NCBI GenBank assembly: GCA_910577035.1
Contig: CAJTKW010000056.1
Span: 1-26,731, forward strand
Length of the DNA: 26,731 bases
Source of the DNA: an uncultured Acetatifactor sp.
Lineage (GTDB): Bacteria; Bacillota; Clostridia; Lachnospirales; Lachnospiraceae
Direction of reading: 5' to 3'
Under the pieces are notes generated by a model that was not told the DNA's origin, ran no database searches, and saw nothing but the letters and a program-made list of their open reading frames with translations. A program made the translations under genes and the position numbers. Shown here piece by piece: positions 23,217 through 26,731 of the stretch (positions are counted from its first letter, which is position 1; each line of letters starts with the position of its first letter).

Positions 23217-24410
23217 TTATTTCCCTTCAAATCCCACCGTAAGCTGAGTCGTTGCCGGGTCATAGGTAAAGATATAGGTACCGGCAGCCTTTGCCACAAT
23301 ATTGTAACTCTCCGTGCCGTCCACGAAGGCAAGGGATTCCTCATCCGTAATATTGCTGTAACGGACATACTCATTTCCCACGGCGGAAGTATCGTCTGCC
23401 GAGGTCACCAGAGTGGTCAGCAGGAATTCGTCCCCTTCTTCCAGATCAATTACCAGGGTATGGATCCCGTTCTCTTCCGTAAACCGATACTGTTCGTCAT
23501 ATTTATCCTGCCATTCTGTAACCTTGGCCCCCTTGATATAATAAGCGGTGGTCAGTTCACCCATCTGTGCCTGAATTTCCCCGTTGTAGGTAAAGGTGAT
23601 CTTATCATAGGGGTTGGAATTATAATTTTCTTTGGTCTCCTCGGTGTAATAGCTGTTTGCCGTATCATATACGTCGGCACCGGGATAGGTGGTCAACGTG
23701 AAGGTATAATTTCCGTTCCGCTGACACTTGATGTTAGCCTTTTTCGTACTGTCGGAAAGACCGCCGGACACACTGAAGCATTCCACGCCGTCCGCCTCCG
23801 TAGTCTCCAGATAACCGCCGCCCCGCTGATTACACCAGGAGGTGTCAATGGCAAACTGGAATTCGTCGCCTTCACAGAGATCGACGGTAATCGTATAAAC
23901 ATTCTCCCCTTCTGCCTTTGTCAGATAGTGCTCGTCATTGATTACCTTTCCCCAGCTGGAAACCGCCAGCAGAGGGCTCTTGCCGCTGCCTAAGATGGCA
24001 AAGGTCCTGGTGTCTTCCTTATTTTCCATAAAGCCCGCAAACACCGAGGTATCTTCCGTAACCGGCTGGGAAAAATCAAACACATGGCCCATGGACGGTG
24101 TTGCAAACCATCCCATAAATACCTGACCTTCCTTTTCCGGAGTATATTCCGTGGGAGATGCCCCGTCCGCCACCTCTTCCTCGGACAACACCGTAGTACC
24201 GTCCGAATCATAAAAAGTCACCTTGTAAGATGCTGCCTTGGAATCGCCTCCGTCCTGCACGGTGCCGTCCGCGCCGCCCTGCACGCTTTCCTGACTGCTG
24301 CCCTGCTCCGTTCCTGCACCGCTGCTTCCTTCTTTCCCCTCATTCCCGCAGGCCGCCAATGAGAAAACCATCGTTGCTGCCAATACCATACTTAACACTT
24401 TTTTCTTCAT
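23217..24410 (-). CDS. Surface lipoprotein with InlB-type repeat and two SusE/SusF-like glucan-binding domains
   Basis: Predicted cell-surface lipoprotein of 397 aa. The signal peptide ends in lipobox FSLAACG (Cys21), followed by a Gly/Ser/Gln-rich linker (about 22-60). Residues about 61-128 form one InlB B-repeat/Listeria-Bacteroides domain (YKVTFYDSDGTTVLSEEEV ... FMGWFATP ... DFSQPVTEDTSVFAGF). Two similar beta domains follow, about 135-245 and 287-395: each has an aromatic-containing first strand region, a VDLCEGDEFQFA / IDLEEGDEFLLT core and a closing NGNYTFTL / AGTYIFTYDPATTQLTV strand, the pattern of SusE/SusF starch-binding domains. No catalytic domain. Starch or maltodextrin binding is inferred from this and from the mal operon nearby. 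ATG at 24410 chosen for the signal peptide; its ribosome-binding site (GGCAGGG) is mediocre. It has its own strong promoter with paired operators. Confidence 0.85.
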   Translation of the reverse strand: MKKKVLSMVLAATMVFSLAACGNEGKEGSSGAGTEQGSSQESVQGGADGTVQDGGDSKAASYKVTFYDSDGTTVLSEEEVADGASPTEYTPEKEGQVFMGWFATPSMGHVFDFSQPVTEDTSVFAGFMENKEDTRTFAILGSGKSPLLAVSSWGKVINDEHYLTKAEGENVYTITVDLCEGDEFQFAIDTSWCNQRGGGYLETTEADGVECFSVSGGLSDSTKKANIKCQRNGNYTFTLTTYPGADVYDTANSYYTEETKENYNSNPYDKITFTYNGEIQAQMGELTTAYYIKGAKVTEWQDKYDEQYRFTEENGIHTLVIDLEEGDEFLLTTLVTSADDTSAVGNEYVRYSNITDEESLAFVDGTESYNIVAKAAGTYIFTYDPATTQLTVGFEGK

Positions 24411-24553
24411 ACTAATAACCCTGCCTTTCCACAACCTGCGAATTCTTGACGACGAAAAGCACAGGCTTTTTGTCGTATGAGCCGCAGGCACAAATTTGCG
24501 TGTGAAAATTTATTTTTCACACTAGCCTCCCTGTATTTTGATGCCGCCATCAG

Positions 24554-24567
24554 CTTAACCAGTTAAG
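24554..24567. promoter_or_regulatory. Operator CTTAACCAGTTAAG, downstream copy
   Basis: One of two identical copies of a 14-bp inverted repeat, preceded by G in both. It lies about 45 bp into the transcribed region of the lipoprotein gene, 47 bp from the other copy. Confidence 0.65.
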
Positions 24568-24600
24568 TTTACAGGCAAAAAATATAGGTCATTGCGTTTG

Positions 24601-24614
24601 CTTAACCAGTTAAG
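24601..24614. promoter_or_regulatory. Operator CTTAACCAGTTAAG, copy at the transcription start
   Basis: Identical to the copy at 24554-24567. It begins 4 bp downstream of the -10 element and covers the expected start of transcription, an ideal position for repression. Which regulator binds is unknown; the nearby LacI protein or the decayed TetR are candidates. Confidence 0.7.
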
Positions 24615-24617
24615 TAA

Positions 24618-24646
24618 ATTATAATAAGAACCACGCAAAATGTCAA
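24618..24646 (-). promoter_or_regulatory. Consensus promoter of the SusE/F-like lipoprotein gene
   Basis: On the minus strand TTGACA (24646-24641), exactly 17 bp, TATAAT (24623-24618). Perfect match at both hexamers, so strong unless repressed. Confidence 0.8.
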
Positions 24647-24716
24647 CTTTCGTTATCAACAAAAGCGATCCCTCATATTTAGTAATATTAGACAAAAAGA
24701 AAATCGTCAGCATTTT

Positions 24717-25143
24717 GTGCTGAACAGCATGAAAAAGCTACATGACTATATCGCATCTGCCCTGGTACAACAGGAAACCACAAAAGCAAGATACGTTTCG
24801 ATCTGCCGCGGCCTGGTACAATATCAGGAAGAATTTCCTTTCTATTTCAAAATGGTGTTGGACAAAATCAACATTGACTTTGAGAATCCCGGCTATCTGC
24901 CGGAAGAGAAGGAAACCTGGCAGAACGGCGAGGAAATAAATGAAAAGCTGAAACACTTCTTACGATCCGGTGTGGAAAAAGGAGATTTACGGGACGACCT
25001 GGATATTATGCCCGCCATATTTAATTTCTGGGGAATGCTTAACGGTATGATCCAGCTTGCCACAAACAAAGAAGAATATAACAGCAAGTCAATGGGAGTA
25101 TCGAAACACGAATTTTTGGAAGATTGTTTCATAAATTGTTTGT
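24717..25143 (+). pseudogene. TetR/AcrR regulator remnant lacking its DNA-binding domain
   Basis: The frame, opening with GTG at 24717, encodes the C-terminal ligand-binding helices typical of TetR regulators: NSMKKLHDYIASAL, a RYVSICRGLVQYQEEFPFYFKMVLDKI stretch, FLRSGVEKGDLRDDLD, IFNFWGMLNGMIQL and SKHEFLEDCFINCL. The N-terminal helix-turn-helix (about 45-50 residues) is absent; upstream in-frame codons show no helix-turn-helix and run into the lipoprotein promoter. The frame then runs to 25172, but from about 25140 the DNA belongs to an FMN-binding domain in another frame, so the last residues are not original. Best read as a gene that lost its 5' end. A short protein without DNA-binding could still be made, but no good ribosome-binding site is visible. 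Confidence 0.75.
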
Positions 25144-25332
25144 GTACAGAACGGTGTCATTACCGGCATTGATATTCTGGAACATAAAAACGGACGCGGG
25201 GAACCCGCGGAAATCATTACGGAGCGGATCATCGCGGAACAGAAAATAGAGGTTGACGCAGTGTCAGGTGCAGCAAATTCAAGTATTGTCATAAAGAAAG
25301 CTGTTGAAAATGCACTTCTGGGAGGGAAGTAG
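25135..25332 (+). pseudogene. FMN-binding domain protein, C-terminal remnant
   Basis: In a frame different from the TetR remnant, about 65 codons read VCVQNGVITGIDILEHKNGR, then EIITERIIAEQKIEVDAVSG and IVIKKAVENALLGGK, ending at TAG 25330-25332. This is the second half of an FMN_bind domain. The N-terminal membrane anchor and first half of the domain are missing, and no start codon is seen. The SGAT motif that carries the FMN-linked Thr in related proteins is SGAA here. It directly adjoins the TetR remnant, so a deletion probably removed the end of one gene and the beginning of the other. It is 22 bp from the convergent flavodoxin gene. Confidence 0.72.
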
Positions 25333-25354
25333 GAGAAAGGCTTTACTTTCCCTC

Positions 25355-25882
25355 CTACGCCCTCAAAAACTCCGCCAAAGGCGTCAGATATTTCCGATCC
25401 GTCCAGTCACAGCTCTGTCCGGCCGCACTCATCAGCGCCTTCATCCAGGGCTCATAGGTGTCAGGATCCTTTTTCGCCACCGACTTCTGCAGCATTTTGC
25501 ACAGGGTCCTGTCTATAAACTTCATCCGGCTCATATCCCATGCCCCCCGCCCATAGAAAAGGGGAATTCCTTTCAGATCTCCGGTGAGATTATGCTCCCT
25601 GACAGCCGCAAGGGCAGCCTCGTCGTAAGGAGAAGCCCCCACACACAGTATGGCTGTCTTTTTACCCTTCAGACCGGAAAAATTCTTCTTGAAAAAGGAC
25701 AGGCCCGCAATTCCGGAAGCATAAATGCCGCCGCACAGCACTACAGTTTCATACTGCAATACCTGCTCCGGTGCGGCCTTCGGCGTCTCCACACAGTCAA
25801 AATCCGTCATCTCCTGCAGCCAACGGGCGTACTTTAACGTTGCTCCATATTTAGACTGAAATAAAATAATTCCCTGCTTCAT
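25355..25882 (-). CDS. Flavodoxin-like protein
   Basis: 175 aa, cytoplasmic, flavodoxin fold. The first strand and phosphate-binding loop are GIILFQSKYGATLKYARWL (about residues 4-22), followed by TVVLCGGIYASGIAGLSFFKKN with the second FMN loop and KKTAILCVGASPYDE. The C-terminal part FYGRGAWDMSRMKFIDRTLC, followed by a KKDPDTYEPWM segment, matches HemG/flavodoxin_5-type domain proteins, not classical electron-transfer flavodoxins. Likely an FMN-dependent redox protein; partner unknown. The ATG at 25882 has GGGAGG upstream; an open frame extends to 25963 without support. It lies 134 bp downstream of the TetR gene, on the same strand, and was probably functionally linked to the lost FMN-binding protein. 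Confidence 0.85.
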   Translation of the reverse strand: MKQGIILFQSKYGATLKYARWLQEMTDFDCVETPKAAPEQVLQYETVVLCGGIYASGIAGLSFFKKNFSGLKGKKTAILCVGASPYDEAALAAVREHNLTGDLKGIPLFYGRGAWDMSRMKFIDRTLCKMLQKSVAKKDPDTYEPWMKALMSAAGQSCDWTDRKYLTPLAEFLRA

Positions 25883-26016
25883 AACTGATTTTCCTCCCGT
25901 TGCATTGTAAATCTTTACTTTATGCTTCCACTCCGCTAAACCCCGCATTCCCATAACCAACAAGTCAGCAAGGCGAAATTCTTCTCACATTTCCCGACAT
26001 GCCGCCTCTTGACCGC

Positions 26017-26595
26017 TTAATAAATCTTCAATTCCGTTTCCTCCAGCGCCTGTCTCATAAATGCCTCGTAAGCGGCTTCCTGCTGCGCATATATCTCATC
26101 CGCTGAAATACCCGGCGTGGTCACGGAAAAAATCGTACCGATCCCTATAGTATAAACCAGCATATTCAAATGCAGCTGTTTCGCCCGTTCCAGGCTGATC
26201 TGCAGATGGTCCGCAATCCCTTCCGCAATGTGCGCCCCGGCCTCCGCCTGATACAAATCGTCCAGTGAAGAAATTCCCCTGCGCCGGTGTAAAATGAAAA
26301 TTCTGAACAGATGGGGTTCTTCCTTTGCCAGCTGTACATAGGATCTGCCTGTACTGCGAAACAAATCATTTGGGTCGGTATGCGCCGATACATACTCCCG
26401 GATAAAGCTGCGCACCTGCGCTGTCACAGCTTCCCGCAAACCCTCCATATTCTCGCAATAACTGTAAACAGGCTGTACCGAGCAGCCCAGCCTGTCGGCT
26501 ATATTTTTTACCAGGACCTGCTCCATCCCGTCCCTTCTTGCAATTTCAAATGCGGCATTTACCACCATTTCTTTGGTAATTCTCTGCTTCGGCAT
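26017..26595 (-). CDS. TetR/AcrR-family regulator
   Basis: 192 aa. The N-terminal helix-turn-helix domain is KEMVVNAAFEIARRDGMEQV followed by VKNIADRLGCSVQPVYSYCEN (about residues 8-50); the recognition helix holds SVQPVYSYC instead of the common S.gtlYyhF. The C-terminal part contains FRSTGRSYVQLAKEEPHLFRIF, a pattern of the WHG-type TetR C-terminal group, and ends ETELKIY. GGGAGGAG lies a few nt before the ATG. It is transcribed from a consensus promoter with palindromic sites between promoter and gene, so autoregulation is likely. The flavodoxin-like gene downstream is the most likely co-regulated target. Confidence 0.9.
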   Translation of the reverse strand: MPKQRITKEMVVNAAFEIARRDGMEQVLVKNIADRLGCSVQPVYSYCENMEGLREAVTAQVRSFIREYVSAHTDPNDLFRSTGRSYVQLAKEEPHLFRIFILHRRRGISSLDDLYQAEAGAHIAEGIADHLQISLERAKQLHLNMLVYTIGIGTIFSVTTPGISADEIYAQQEAAYEAFMRQALEETELKIY

Positions 26596-26619
26596 TTGTC
26601 TCCTCCCGGTAATGATACA

Positions 26620-26645
26620 TTTATATAAACTATTTATATAAATAG
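26620..26645. promoter_or_regulatory. Palindromic operator pair at the TetR promoter
   Basis: TTTATATAAA occurs at 26620-26629 and 26633-26642, and CTATTTATATAAATAG (26630-26645) is a perfect 16-bp palindrome directly downstream of the -10 element. The position fits TetR autorepression; the AT-rich content means part of it could be chance. Confidence 0.5.
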
Positions 26646-26674
26646 ATTATATATTATGCCGTGTTTTCTGTCAA
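26646..26674 (-). promoter_or_regulatory. Consensus promoter of the TetR gene
   Basis: On the minus strand TTGACA (26674-26669), exactly 17 bp, TATAAT (26651-26646). Confidence 0.8.
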
Positions 26675-26679
26675 GGAGT

Positions 26680-26731
26680 CAAGACCACCGGCTTAGCCGG
26701 TGGCTTGCATTGCCCCTATAAGGGGCTTTTA
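26680..26731. mobile_element. Tandem hairpins resembling an IS200/IS605-type end
   Basis: CCACCGGC-TTA-GCCGGTGG (26685-26703) is followed after 8 bp by GCCCCT-ATA-AGGGGC (26712-26726) and TTTTA. Two subterminal hairpins in this spacing are what IS200/IS605-family ends look like, and no gene here would need a terminator on the plus strand. No transposase is in view, since the window ends here. A transcription terminator for genes beyond the edge is the alternative. Confidence 0.4.

Larger units (their letters stand above)
24411..24660 (-). promoter_or_regulatory. Long structured leader of the lipoprotein gene
   Basis: About 200 nt between the promoter and the ATG. On the plus strand it holds a 12-bp stem with one mismatch (24449-24460 with 24465-24476, loop ACAG), a 9-bp stem GTGTGAAAA/TTTTCACAC (24500-24508 and 24514-24522) and, further up, two operators. 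A GGGAGG site (about 24526-24531) lies just before the palindrome, over 100 nt from the present start codon, which suggests that a palindromic element was inserted between the original ribosome-binding site and the gene. No ORF here is supported. Confidence 0.5.

Overview
The window looks like chromosomal DNA from a gut-type Gram-positive Clostridia, most likely Lachnospiraceae. The evidence is lipoprotein signal peptides with lipoboxes, strong GGAGG ribosome-binding sites, TTGACA/TATAAT promoters, a Bce-type two-component/ABC module, and moderately GC-rich DNA with dispersed hairpin elements. The genus is inference; no rRNA or tRNA gene is visible.

Layout. (1) Positions 1-6620, minus strand: a glycogen debranching enzyme gene is followed 40 bp later by a response regulator, a short BceS-like histidine kinase, a BceA-like ATPase that is broken by an internal deletion, and an intact BceB/FtsX-like permease. 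(2) Positions 6859-9534: a LacI regulator, divergent from the debranching enzyme and convergent with a GH13 oligo-1,6-glucosidase-like gene. (3) Positions 9788-11419, plus strand: an AraC/GyrI-like regulator and a HAD hydrolase. (4) Positions 11517-12244, minus strand: a small unknown protein and an unknown lipoprotein. (5) Positions 12391-16077, minus strand: a giant hybrid sensor kinase with two periplasmic-binding-type sensor domains and two receiver domains, the first of which has lost its phospho-acceptor Asp. (6) Positions 16372-22212, minus strand: a maltodextrin operon in the order GH13_20 neopullulanase-like, malE-like, malF-like, malG-like, without an ATPase gene, and with a divergent compact LacI regulator at 22354-23157 whose mRNA appears leaderless. 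(7) Positions 23217-24410, minus strand: a surface lipoprotein with an InlB-type repeat and two SusE/SusF-like domains, behind a consensus promoter with two identical 14-bp palindromic operators. (8) Positions 24660-26731: a decayed region with remnants of a TetR regulator and an FMN-binding protein, then an intact flavodoxin-like gene and a TetR/AcrR regulator, ending in two tandem hairpins that resemble an IS200/IS605-type end.

How it works together (inference): alpha-glucans would be captured at the surface by the SusE/F-like lipoprotein and the MalE-like binding protein, imported by MalF/MalG powered by an ATPase encoded elsewhere (MsmX/MsmK style), and degraded inside by the neopullulanase-like enzyme, the oligo-1,6-glucosidase and the debranching enzyme. 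Two LacI regulators sit at the divergent control points.

The less explained features are non-coding: about five 26-bp GC-rich tandem repeats between malE and malF, a related palindromic element in the malF-malG gap and in the lipoprotein leader, and the paired operators.
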